A stretch of DNA of 64,000 bases from Chryseobacterium daecheongense (lineage in GTDB: Bacteria; Bacteroidota; Bacteroidia; Flavobacteriales; Weeksellaceae): the NCBI RefSeq assembly GCF_003729955.1, contig NZ_RJTX01000001.1, positions 248,001 to 312,000 of the forward strand, given 5' to 3'. This document shows positions 8,436 to 16,840 of this stretch, one piece after another; the stretch's first letter is position 1, and each line of letters opens with the position of its first letter. Position numbers and translations under genes: made by a program. The notes beneath the pieces are model-generated. The model made no database searches. It was not told the DNA's origin and was given only the letters and a program-made list of their open reading frames with translations.

Positions 8436-9545
8436 ATGGAACCATTTACCGTAAACATTTCTGATGAAGTCATCATTGACCTGAAAAGCAGGATCCGAAA
8501 CACCCGTTGGCCGGGAGAAGAAGACAATTCAGGCTGGAACTTCGGAACCAGCGAAAAGTATCTTAAAGAATTAGCCGATTATTGGCTAAATGATTATGAC
8601 TGGAAAAAACAGGAATCCTTGTTGAATCAATATCCGCAGTATCTTGCTGAGATAGACGGGATTCAGATTCATTTCCAGCATATAAAAGGGAAGGGTGAGA
8701 ACTCCAAGCCGTTAATACTGACTCATGGGTGGCCGGACAACTACTATCGCTTTCATAAAATCATTCCATTGCTTACCGAAGGTGAACAGAGTTTTGACCT
8801 GGTTATTCCTTCTATTCCCGGATTTGGATTTTCAGGTAAGGTATCAGTGAGTAGTGAAGCCGTGGCTGATCTTTGGAAAAAGCTGATGACCGAAATATTA
8901 GGATACGAAAAGTTCTGTGCAGCAGGAGGGGATGTAGGAATGGGAGTTACAAAGGCTTTGGCTTCTAAATATGCAGATGTGGTAGAAGCGGTCCATTTTA
9001 CGGATATAGGATATCCGATGGGCCAGGAGGATCCAAGTACCATGACAGAAGAAGAGCGGCAATTTGCCCAGTTTGTACAACAATGGTGGTATAGTGAAGG
9101 AGCCTATGCGATGGTTCATTCTACCAAACCCCAATCATTGGCATATGGATTAAATGATTCACCGGTAGGACTTGCAGCCTGGATCCTGAGCTTTGGAAAT
9201 GCAGGAGCCCCACCTGAATTAATTGAAAGGGCATTCGGTGGGAAAAATGAAATGCTGACAAATATGATGATTTATTGGGTTACCCAAACCATAGGAACTT
9301 CTATGAGAATGTATAAAGCAGATGCCATTGCACAATGGGGTGGTTCACAGCCATTACAAAAATCTGATGTCCCTGCCGGTATTGCTATATTTCCTCGTGA
9401 AGCGCAATTCCCGCGGGAATGGGCTGAGCGGTTTGTAAATGTAATAGATTTTAAAAAGATGGAAGAAGGAGGGCACTTTGCTGCATTAGAAGTACCCGAG
9501 GTTTTTGCTAATGAATTAAGATCATTCTTTTACGCTGTGAAATAA
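8436..9545 (+). CDS. Epoxide hydrolase-family alpha/beta hydrolase
   Basis: 369-aa protein with an N-terminal epoxide-hydrolase domain (EHN; MEPFTVNISDEVIIDLKSRI, RNTRWPG) followed by an alpha/beta-hydrolase fold. The oxyanion-hole motif HGWPDNYYRF and nucleophile elbow AAGGDVGMGV (catalytic Asp) fit epoxide hydrolases; the catalytic His lies in EEGGHFAALEVPE near the C-terminus. Likely opens epoxides to diols, detoxifying small hydrophobic compounds; the real substrate is unknown. It is the last core gene before the island. Confidence 0.85.
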   Translation: MEPFTVNISDEVIIDLKSRIRNTRWPGEEDNSGWNFGTSEKYLKELADYWLNDYDWKKQESLLNQYPQYLAEIDGIQIHFQHIKGKGENSKPLILTHGWPDNYYRFHKIIPLLTEGEQSFDLVIPSIPGFGFSGKVSVSSEAVADLWKKLMTEILGYEKFCAAGGDVGMGVTKALASKYADVVEAVHFTDIGYPMGQEDPSTMTEEERQFAQFVQQWWYSEGAYAMVHSTKPQSLAYGLNDSPVGLAAWILSFGNAGAPPELIERAFGGKNEMLTNMMIYWVTQTIGTSMRMYKADAIAQWGGSQPLQKSDVPAGIAIFPREAQFPREWAERFVNVIDFKKMEEGGHFAALEVPEVFANELRSFFYAVK

Positions 9546-9562
9546 AATAGATTCCTTATAAA

Positions 9563-9607
9563 ATAACAAAGGCATCATTGAGAACAATGATGCTTTTGTT
9601 ATTTTTT
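9563..9607 (+). terminator. Terminator next to the left island boundary
   Basis: An 18-bp stem with one G-T pair (arms 9563-9580 and 9587-9604) ends in a T tract. It closes the epoxide hydrolase transcript and directly abuts the left attachment repeat. Confidence 0.75.
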
Positions 9608-9624
9608 GCGGAGAGTGAGGGATT
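9608..9624. repeat. attL direct repeat (tRNA-Ser 3'-end remnant)
   Basis: Exact 17-bp copy of the tRNA-Ser 3' end at 31560-31576. Identity ends at the T-loop, so this is only the crossover segment left by integration. Confidence 0.8.
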
Positions 9625-10224
9625 TTGTACCCATTTCTCATCGCTTTATGGATAAGATTTTCGTTGTAGCATCTCTGTGAATGGCCTCAAATAGGATATT
9701 GGCAAAAAAGTGGTAAAATCCTAATTTAAATTTTACGTAGTAAAAATAAAAATTTCTGCTCGAATCTGCAAGTAAAAAGGCTAAAATTTGACCATATTTT
9801 TTAGTCCAAACCAAGAATTTAATCCTTCTCTTTTCCGGTTGAAATTTCTTAGTAGAAATATTTTAAAAGAAAACGAAGAAAAAAAATTAAAAAAAAGAAA
9901 AAAAGAAAGCCTTTTGAAAATGAGCGTGGCATTCTGTCAAGGTTTTTGGAAAATTTTTTTTGCGTATATTTTTATACGTAAAAAAATTTTCTGAAAATCC
10001 GGAGGGCTTGACCTTGACAGGATTTAGCTGAGTGACTGGAAAGCGAATTATCTTTGGTTTCTGTTTTTTTATTTTATTTTATTTTATATGTTTATTCCCA
10101 GAATCTACTATTATAAGTATAGCTTAGATTTCGTGTTGTGGAAATTTAATGAGGTTGTATTAATTTTTTGTCTTCTAGGAATGCTTAGAATTTCTATTTA
10201 GATTTCATTGTTTTTTGAAATCTT
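9625..10224. other. 600-bp non-coding left end of the island
   Basis: Very AT-rich, with no convincing gene. It contains a nested inverted repeat: outer arms CTGTCAAGGT (9934-9943) and ACCTTGACAG (10011-10020), inner arms 9950-9968 and 9973-9990. Such structure near attL could be a recombinase or excisionase site, or a transfer origin. Confidence 0.5.
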
Positions 10225-11262
10225 TTATTCATTTTTTTTAATATTGCTAAACTCTAATACAATTTCATTTTGAAAATAGAATAGCAATTCATTAAATATT
10301 TTATGAAGTATAGAATCCTCCATACCTAATAGAACTTCGCTCATTTGGCATAACGAGTTTGATGTATATTGAACAGGATCTAAAAATCCGCAATCATTTG
10401 ATCCTGTTAAGAAATCATGAAGTTCTTCTTCTCTTAGACTAAGTTTGTCTTTAATACCTGATACTCCAGCATGAACACTTTCATTTGCCCATGAATAAAT
10501 AATCCTTAATTTTTCTGCTCCAACATGCTTTTCAAGTTCTCTGAAATTTCTTCTTCCTTTCGGAAGGTCATTCATTGTCCATCCATAACCTTCAGAAAAA
10601 TCTTTACCATATTTTTCGATAACTTCGTCTCTTCTTTTTGATAATTCTTCCCACTCGCTATCTTCAAGCTTCTCTAAATCAAGACTATTTTCACAAGCTT
10701 TGTATTCTTTAGCTTTTTTATACTTCTCAATTATTTCATAGTCATTATACATATGTATGACTTCATAATCAGAATCATATAGATATAAAAATGTTACAGA
10801 TAGTTCATGGAGTGTTCGCCATCTTGCATGAGCACCATCAGCATAGCCATTTTTGATTAAAACTAAAATTTCATTCGCAACTTGACAAGCTCTAACATGA
10901 ATAGCAATTAATGTATCGAGTTTAATATGATCGTCAAACGTATCAAGGAGCTTAAAGCATTTTCCATAGGTCATGGAACTGATTTGTGTATTAAGCTCTA
11001 TAAAACCCTCAAAAAGTCTTATACCAATTTTGTAATTCTCAGCTATTTTATTATAGATTTCTTTTTCACGATTTTTTAAATCAGTATCATCACCAATACA
11101 ATATTTGTAAATTTCTTCCAACGTACTTTTTGCTATATTTTCAATAGTCGTAGTAAGCTTTTCATCTATAATTTTGTCAAATTCAGCCTGTCTTTCGTAT
11201 TTACTCTTTGTTTCTTTTAAAAATTTTTGAATGGCTTTTTCGATATAATATGGTTCTTGCAT
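10225..11262 (-). CDS. DUF5677 domain-containing protein
   Basis: 345-aa alpha-helical protein. The segment NGYADGAHARWRTLHELSV (about residues 136-154) is the hallmark of DUF5677, often seen near defence genes. A late motif, WANESVHAG, resembles the polar core of HEPN-type RNases but is not enough to claim nuclease activity. It is last in the minus-strand defence run, 78 nt after the HNH gene, so it is probably co-transcribed. Function unknown; possibly an accessory or effector. Confidence 0.7.
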   Translation of the reverse strand: MQEPYYIEKAIQKFLKETKSKYERQAEFDKIIDEKLTTTIENIAKSTLEEIYKYCIGDDTDLKNREKEIYNKIAENYKIGIRLFEGFIELNTQISSMTYGKCFKLLDTFDDHIKLDTLIAIHVRACQVANEILVLIKNGYADGAHARWRTLHELSVTFLYLYDSDYEVIHMYNDYEIIEKYKKAKEYKACENSLDLEKLEDSEWEELSKRRDEVIEKYGKDFSEGYGWTMNDLPKGRRNFRELEKHVGAEKLRIIYSWANESVHAGVSGIKDKLSLREEELHDFLTGSNDCGFLDPVQYTSNSLCQMSEVLLGMEDSILHKIFNELLFYFQNEIVLEFSNIKKNE

Positions 11263-11340
11263 ATTTAAAGTTGATGTGGAAAGTTTGTAAAAGAGAGGAA
11301 TATATATCTTGATTTGAAAATATGCTAATTAATTTTTCAA

Positions 11341-12489
11341 TTATTCTAAAAAGTATGGTAATGTTTTGCTTACAATATCTTTAGACATTTTAGCTAGTGG
11401 TCTTTTATGAAAATCACTTTCGTAAAAATAGTTACTAAAATAGAACCTATAAAATTCTGCTTTATTTGTTTTAAGTAAAGGAAAAAAACCTTTTAAAGAG
11501 TCTGCATAACTCATACTTAAACTATCACACTTTACAATTAATTCTCCAACAATATCTTTATGAGCATTATAAATTTCATTTAATTTAAAAAGATTAATAT
11601 TTCCTCTGTGTTCATCATGACCAGAAGTCTTACTAAAAAATGTTTTTTGAAACTTTGGTTGAAAATCCTCTAGTTCTGTTTCCAAGAATAAATGATAATT
11701 TTCGGGATGGCTTTTATCAGGTTTATTATCTTTAATTAAAATATGGAATTTTATATCATTTCCAAAATCTTCCAAATAAGGATGCAAATGAGTGCCTAAC
11801 TCCATTACCTTGTCTCCTTTAAGGTTGGAATTACAATAATAACAACTAGGAATCAAGTTGTAAAAACTCAATGCCAATAAAGGATGATCTGTTTGTGAAA
11901 AAAAATGATCAAAAGTTGGGCGAATTAATCCTTTTCTGTGCTTGTCAATAATCGTGTGGATATAACTACGATTACAATAAGGACAAGTATTATAACCTAG
12001 TTCACCCGAGATGCCATAAGCGAAATCATTAAATAATGAATAATCTATAATTTTATTTATAATGGTTGAAATTACACTATAGCCAGCATTGTTAACACCG
12101 ATATGGTGTTTAATGTCAGTTTCAATTTGTATGGCATTTTCAGGAGAGCACAAGATTAATTCTTTAAGATTATCCTCATCATTTAAATAATCTGTAATTA
12201 ATTCAAGAGCATTTTGATAAGTACCCACCCAAGCAAAGCAATTTCCCTGTATTACTCTGTTGTAATGATTTTGATTTGTTAGTTTATTATTTTCTAAAAA
12301 TACATTTGAAAGTGATTTTTTTGAATTGCCATTTAGTGAATCATTCTTTAGATCTATATGAGGACGTCCATTAAAAATTACTTCCAAGTTTTTCCTTAAA
12401 TATATTGCCCGCTCAATACATTTATCTTTTATATCTTCAAAATAATCTTGAGCAATCTTATCAAGATTAGGGTGTACTATTTTAATCAT
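11341..12489 (-). CDS. HNH endonuclease, PtuB-like (Septu)
   Basis: 382 aa. A zinc/HNH module spans about residues 169-225: CPYC (169-172), FDHFF with the catalytic-type His (about 195), Asn211 in SFYNLIPS, and a second CYYC pair (216-219) followed by NLKGDK. This order matches PtuB/RloB-type HNH nucleases encoded with an OLD/SMC-like ATPase in Septu anti-phage systems. Its start overlaps the ATPase stop by 8 nt (ATGATTAA). Predicted to cut nucleic acid when the ATPase partner is triggered. Confidence 0.82.
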   Translation of the reverse strand: MIKIVHPNLDKIAQDYFEDIKDKCIERAIYLRKNLEVIFNGRPHIDLKNDSLNGNSKKSLSNVFLENNKLTNQNHYNRVIQGNCFAWVGTYQNALELITDYLNDEDNLKELILCSPENAIQIETDIKHHIGVNNAGYSVISTIINKIIDYSLFNDFAYGISGELGYNTCPYCNRSYIHTIIDKHRKGLIRPTFDHFFSQTDHPLLALSFYNLIPSCYYCNSNLKGDKVMELGTHLHPYLEDFGNDIKFHILIKDNKPDKSHPENYHLFLETELEDFQPKFQKTFFSKTSGHDEHRGNINLFKLNEIYNAHKDIVGELIVKCDSLSMSYADSLKGFFPLLKTNKAEFYRFYFSNYFYESDFHKRPLAKMSKDIVSKTLPYFLE

Positions 12490-14341
12490 CCTTTTTTCTA
12501 TTTCTGATTTGGCGTAATACTTCTATCTCGCTGTTTCTTCGATCAATAATTCGGTCTATCAGCTGAACATCAGATTTTTCAGCAACTAATTCAAGGATTT
12601 TTGCTTTTAAAAACTGCTCACCGATAATTTCGATTCTGTTTTTAAATTTGCTCTCAAAATCTTCTAAGCTTATTCGATTTTCTTCACGAATTTCATGAAT
12701 CAAGTCGCTTATTTTTTTTCTTGAAAATTCTCCCATTAATCCATCTTGAAGAAAGAAGGCGTCTGTAAATAATTCATGAATATTAGCTCCAAATGTTTCC
12801 TTAACAGATTGCAAACTATCAGATATAATTGTTTTTCCGTCTTTTTTTTTTAATAAAACGATGCAATTTGAAGGAAGGTCAGAAAGAATAAAAGGAGAAT
12901 GCGCGGTAAGAATAATCTGTACTTTATGGTTTGTAAATCTAGTTTCAATAAAATCAACGAAGTGGTATATGAACTGTTTTTGCCATTGTGGATGTAGTGC
13001 CAATTCAGCTTCATCAATCAAAATGATAAATGGATTTTTGGAATCTATTTTAACACTATTTAATCTTGAAAAGATTAATAATAATGCATACTCACCGGAA
13101 CTTAAAGATGAATTCGTACCTGGAGAGTGACTGAAAAAGAAATCTACATAACTGGAAATTCCTTTAGCTTCATAATATTCTTCAATTAAATTTTCTAAGT
13201 CTTTCTTGTTGGCTTTTGGTAATTCAATAGAAATTAAGCTACTTTCTCTAAGTACATTGATGTTTCTTCCATGAACAAATTTATCCAGCCCTTCTAAAAA
13301 TCCTTGTATGGCAGATATTGTTTTGTTTAATATTCCATATTCATCTTCTCTTAAAATGGAATAAAAAATATCATGGATTTCTGGCACAATCGAATTCTTA
13401 TCTGTAGTGTCTCGGTATTTATGAGTATTCAGATAATTTAGTACTCTTTTAGGTACACTTTCATGTGTACTTTTGATTATATCTTCTCCAACTATAAACT
13501 TAATCTCGTTTAAAATATATGAAATTGAAGCAATAAAAGCATTTATTAAAAACTTATTCCTTTCACTTTTTCTTACATTAAAATAGCTTTCTGAGGCATT
13601 CTGAAGTTTCTTGAGTATACTTTTATATTCTTCATTTTCGTTAAAGATTAAAGAGATATTGAGATAAGATGGAGGGTTCACTGGGAATGGAACTCCTTTC
13701 GCTTCTTTTTGTCCGACCCATCTTAAAAGCCTAACCATTCTAATCATCTCTTCAGCAGCAAATGCGGAAAATCGTTGTTCATAAGTCAGATTTGTTCTAA
13801 AAGCATCCTCTCCTGTTCGATTTTGATAATCAGCATAAAGTAAATATTGACTTGATAAATTTTTTGTTTCTCCTAACTGTCCGTGAAGGTAATCATTTGT
13901 ATAGTAAGATGTTGGGTCAAAAGTATTAGATAAAAAAATGGTAATCGCTGAATATTTAATGTCTTCAGTATTTAATACTCTTTTTAGCTTTGAAATACCA
14001 CTTGACAAATTTATATTTATTTCTCTAGTACTAAAATAGAATATTTGAGTTCCTTTTCTAAAAACAACAATACTATTTTCATCATGATGGTTATGAATTC
14101 CACCAGATAAACATTCTATAATATATCTTAGAACAGTCGTTTTTCCTGCCCCATTTTCTCCAATAATTGCGGTTAGGTTAGTAATATTAGCTCCAAAAAA
14201 TTCAGAGATATAGTGTTCTGCTCTTGAAACAATCAATTCATTTTCATTTTCATCAAACTGAAATTTAAATTCATTACTGAGGTTAATGCCAATTTTACTA
14301 ATGCTTTTATATTGTTTAATGTAAATGTATAATAATTCCAT
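12482..14341 (-). CDS. AAA/ABC-type ATPase, PtuA-like (Septu)
   Basis: 619-aa SMC/OLD-like ATPase. Walker A is GENGAGKTT at about residues 61-69. The ABC signature SLSSGEYALLLIFSRL is at about 410-425, followed by Walker B FIILIDEAELALHP and the His-switch segment QIILTAHSPFILSD. Domain content and adjacency to an HNH nuclease fit PtuA of Septu. It begins 2 nt after the methyltransferase stop and overlaps the HNH gene, so all three are translationally linked. Whether it works with HNH alone or with the HerA/NurA module is unknown. Confidence 0.85.
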   Translation of the reverse strand: MELLYIYIKQYKSISKIGINLSNEFKFQFDENENELIVSRAEHYISEFFGANITNLTAIIGENGAGKTTVLRYIIECLSGGIHNHHDENSIVVFRKGTQIFYFSTREININLSSGISKLKRVLNTEDIKYSAITIFLSNTFDPTSYYTNDYLHGQLGETKNLSSQYLLYADYQNRTGEDAFRTNLTYEQRFSAFAAEEMIRMVRLLRWVGQKEAKGVPFPVNPPSYLNISLIFNENEEYKSILKKLQNASESYFNVRKSERNKFLINAFIASISYILNEIKFIVGEDIIKSTHESVPKRVLNYLNTHKYRDTTDKNSIVPEIHDIFYSILREDEYGILNKTISAIQGFLEGLDKFVHGRNINVLRESSLISIELPKANKKDLENLIEEYYEAKGISSYVDFFFSHSPGTNSSLSSGEYALLLIFSRLNSVKIDSKNPFIILIDEAELALHPQWQKQFIYHFVDFIETRFTNHKVQIILTAHSPFILSDLPSNCIVLLKKKDGKTIISDSLQSVKETFGANIHELFTDAFFLQDGLMGEFSRKKISDLIHEIREENRISLEDFESKFKNRIEIIGEQFLKAKILELVAEKSDVQLIDRIIDRRNSEIEVLRQIRNRKKDD

Positions 14342-14343
14342 AA

Positions 14344-15468
14344 TTATCTTTTAGTCAATATAATATCCACTTCACTATTTTCTTTAGAAGTATTGCCATG
14401 AAGTTGTGTTTGAGTCTTCTTTTTAAAAGGCTGTTTTTTAATAGTTACAGTATGCAATGGAAAATGTTTTTTGAGTATTTCCAATGTGGTATTAAAAGTA
14501 TATTCTCGGACATCGGTTCTAACATATATTGTACTGCGTTCCGAATCCATAACTTGCGAACAGTAGCCAAAAATATTGTCTAAAAGATTATAATATTCTA
14601 CCTTGGAACCAAATCTGCCCTTATGCTTGTGTGCATTTGATTTAGGAATGGCTGGTTCTCCTAACATCCACAATCTCAACCATTGATCTGCATAATAGTC
14701 AGTTATTGACCAATAAGGAGGTGAGGTAAATAATAGTGAAAACTTTATTTCTGCATCTTTTGCTCTTTGTGTAATTTTCTCTAATTCCTCTGAACTGTCA
14801 CCAAGCAATATGGAACTGTCAGCAATTTTTGGGGTTCCTTTCTTATATCGCCACTTAATCTTTTTAGTGATAAATTCCAATGGATTTATTTCAGGTGGAG
14901 ATAAATATCCCTTTTCTTTCCACCATTCAATGGAATAATTCATTCCCATAGCTTTCGTCATTCGCATCTGATTAGATAGTCCTTCGCCAAGTTTGCCATG
15001 CAAATAGACTATAATAATAGACATTAAAGTAGCGTCAACTGAATCAGATTCCCATTTTAAATTTTTTCTTGCTGCCAACAAAAATTTCAGTACTTCATCA
15101 CAATAACAAAATCTATAAAATTCAGGAAGTTTTTCTATTGATTTTGTATAACGATTCCTCAATTTATAAACATACTCTAATCTATCTAGCACTAATTGCT
15201 GTTCTGCAGGGTTTAATTTGGTAGAACCATAGAGCCATCCGACGGGGTTAATTTCTATTCCTAGGCTATATCGTTCAAGTACTCCTCCAGCAAAAATACT
15301 GGATCCTCTCCCTGCAAACGGATCAATGATATAATCTCCTTTTCGGGAATATTGCTTTACTACTTTGAATGCAAAATCTATTGGGAACATAGCGTAATAT
15401 GGACCAAATTTTGCCCAACGTGATTCAGCTGTTTGCTGCCCTTTTACTATGTCGTCAATTTCAATCAT
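14344..15468 (-). CDS. DNA methyltransferase (N4/N6 amino type)
   Basis: 374-aa class I methyltransferase. The SAM-binding motif DPFAGRGSS (about residues 49-57) precedes the catalytic motif TSPPYW (about 248-253), the order of beta-class amino-methyltransferases; the SPPY form is commonest in N4-cytosine enzymes. It overlaps the NurA-like gene (ATGATTGA) and sits 2 nt before the ATPase. In this setting it probably marks host DNA so that the neighbouring nucleases spare it, but no target-recognition domain could be assigned. Confidence 0.85.
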   Translation of the reverse strand: MIEIDDIVKGQQTAESRWAKFGPYYAMFPIDFAFKVVKQYSRKGDYIIDPFAGRGSSIFAGGVLERYSLGIEINPVGWLYGSTKLNPAEQQLVLDRLEYVYKLRNRYTKSIEKLPEFYRFCYCDEVLKFLLAARKNLKWESDSVDATLMSIIIVYLHGKLGEGLSNQMRMTKAMGMNYSIEWWKEKGYLSPPEINPLEFITKKIKWRYKKGTPKIADSSILLGDSSEELEKITQRAKDAEIKFSLLFTSPPYWSITDYYADQWLRLWMLGEPAIPKSNAHKHKGRFGSKVEYYNLLDNIFGYCSQVMDSERSTIYVRTDVREYTFNTTLEILKKHFPLHTVTIKKQPFKKKTQTQLHGNTSKENSEVDIILTKR

Positions 15469-16840
15469 TGTTGGAAGAATTTGCTCTTATTTCTCTTGCT
15501 ATTTTGTCAAATATTGATTTTCCCAAATTCAATGGAATGGCAGCTTCGGAATGAGCTGAAGCCAATGGAGTGACAGAATTTTCGTAACGATTCGATACTA
15601 GTTTATCCAACAATTGAAGTAAATCTATCAATCTTGGAAATTGAGCTGGAAAAGCTGTTTCAGGATTAGATTGATACTGATTATATGTAGCAATGGATGC
15701 AACAACTCTATGACCGGCTTTAGTTTTATAGAAAATTTTTCTACCAAAAGAAGTGTCTTCTAAATATACATATGTTGGGGAATCATTAAATACAATATGT
15801 TTTTTGATGTATTCATTAGTTAAAAGAAAAGCGGATTGATTGGGAAAATTATGTTCAGAACCATTCTTCATTGTATCAATAGCAGAAAAATGATTAACAA
15901 AACTTCCGCTTCTTTCAATTCCTAAAACTATCAGGCTTGAACCAAATTCGTCATTAACTTTTGCATTTAATCTTTCTAGTTCAATTCTTATTGGTTTCGC
16001 AAGCCAAGAAGCTGTACTGAAAACAGCTAGTGTTCCTTCAATAAAAAAGGCAATATCCCTTAATAAAGAAAAATATTTTGGTTCTTGCTCAAAGGATCTT
16101 AGTAAATGTATTAGCTGTAACTTTTTAAATGTTTCTTTAATTTGACCATACATTTCACCACTTGTTCCGGAGGAGTTAAGTAGTTCATGGAGTCGAAGTG
16201 CGTCTGTTGAATATAATTTTCCATTACAAGTTTTACAATGATATTCTCCTACATTAAATTCATAATCTTCATCACAGTTGTCATGCGGACATTTTGATGC
16301 TCTCCCATTCGCAGATCTTTCTTGCAATAAATATTCATATGTGTCCAACAATGTTTCTGAATTGTTAAAAACACGGAATTTTTGGAGTTCATCAAACAAT
16401 ATTTTTCTCATAGAAGATTTAGCAGAATCTTCTCCTTGTAAAATGACATTACAACCGACAAAAAGACTATCAATAGAAGTTGGTTGCTCCGTTTCTCTAA
16501 ACTTCTTAGGATCTATAAATTGTTCCTTTTCTAGCTCTCTTACTTTATCAAGTAAAATTACTACTGTAGATACCGTAATGTAGCCAATTTCAGCTCCGGG
16601 AAACCCGTTCTGAATAATTGATTTACTATAATCTCCATCAATTGCAATCAGTAATTTTGGTTGCCAGGAAGACTCTTCTAATTCACTTAATTTTATTGTC
16701 TTTTCATCCCAATTTATATCTTCAATATCCTTGTTGACTCTGATCTGTGTTTGTAGTTCGCTAATTTTTGAATCAGATAGCAATCTTCGGAGTGGCTCAT
16801 ATGATTTGCCATTTAAAAAATTATTATCACTCATAATCAC
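15461..16840 (-). CDS. NurA-like nuclease with a zinc-ribbon insert
   Basis: 459 aa. Motif I AIDGDYS (about residues 66-72) carries the metal-binding Asp of the NurA fold; later motifs EGTLAVFST and GIERSG, and a C-terminal SAHSEAAIPL segment, match NurA order. A Cys cluster (CPHDNC ... CKTC, about 190-210) suggests an inserted zinc ribbon. NurA nucleases work with HerA-type translocases in DNA end resection, and HerA is the next gene upstream. The start is either GTG at 16840, overlapping the HerA stop as GTGA, or ATG at 16834. Confidence 0.72.
   Translation of the reverse strand: MIMSDNNFLNGKSYEPLRRLLSDSKISELQTQIRVNKDIEDINWDEKTIKLSELEESSWQPKLLIAIDGDYSKSIIQNGFPGAEIGYITVSTVVILLDKVRELEKEQFIDPKKFRETEQPTSIDSLFVGCNVILQGEDSAKSSMRKILFDELQKFRVFNNSETLLDTYEYLLQERSANGRASKCPHDNCDEDYEFNVGEYHCKTCNGKLYSTDALRLHELLNSSGTSGEMYGQIKETFKKLQLIHLLRSFEQEPKYFSLLRDIAFFIEGTLAVFSTASWLAKPIRIELERLNAKVNDEFGSSLIVLGIERSGSFVNHFSAIDTMKNGSEHNFPNQSAFLLTNEYIKKHIVFNDSPTYVYLEDTSFGRKIFYKTKAGHRVVASIATYNQYQSNPETAFPAQFPRLIDLLQLLDKLVSNRYENSVTPLASAHSEAAIPLNLGKSIFDKIAREIRANSSNND

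Noticed and set aside
9788..9994. 68-aa plus-strand ORF near attL
   Set aside because: Lys/Phe low-complexity translation of AT-rich DNA; it runs through the nested inverted repeats.
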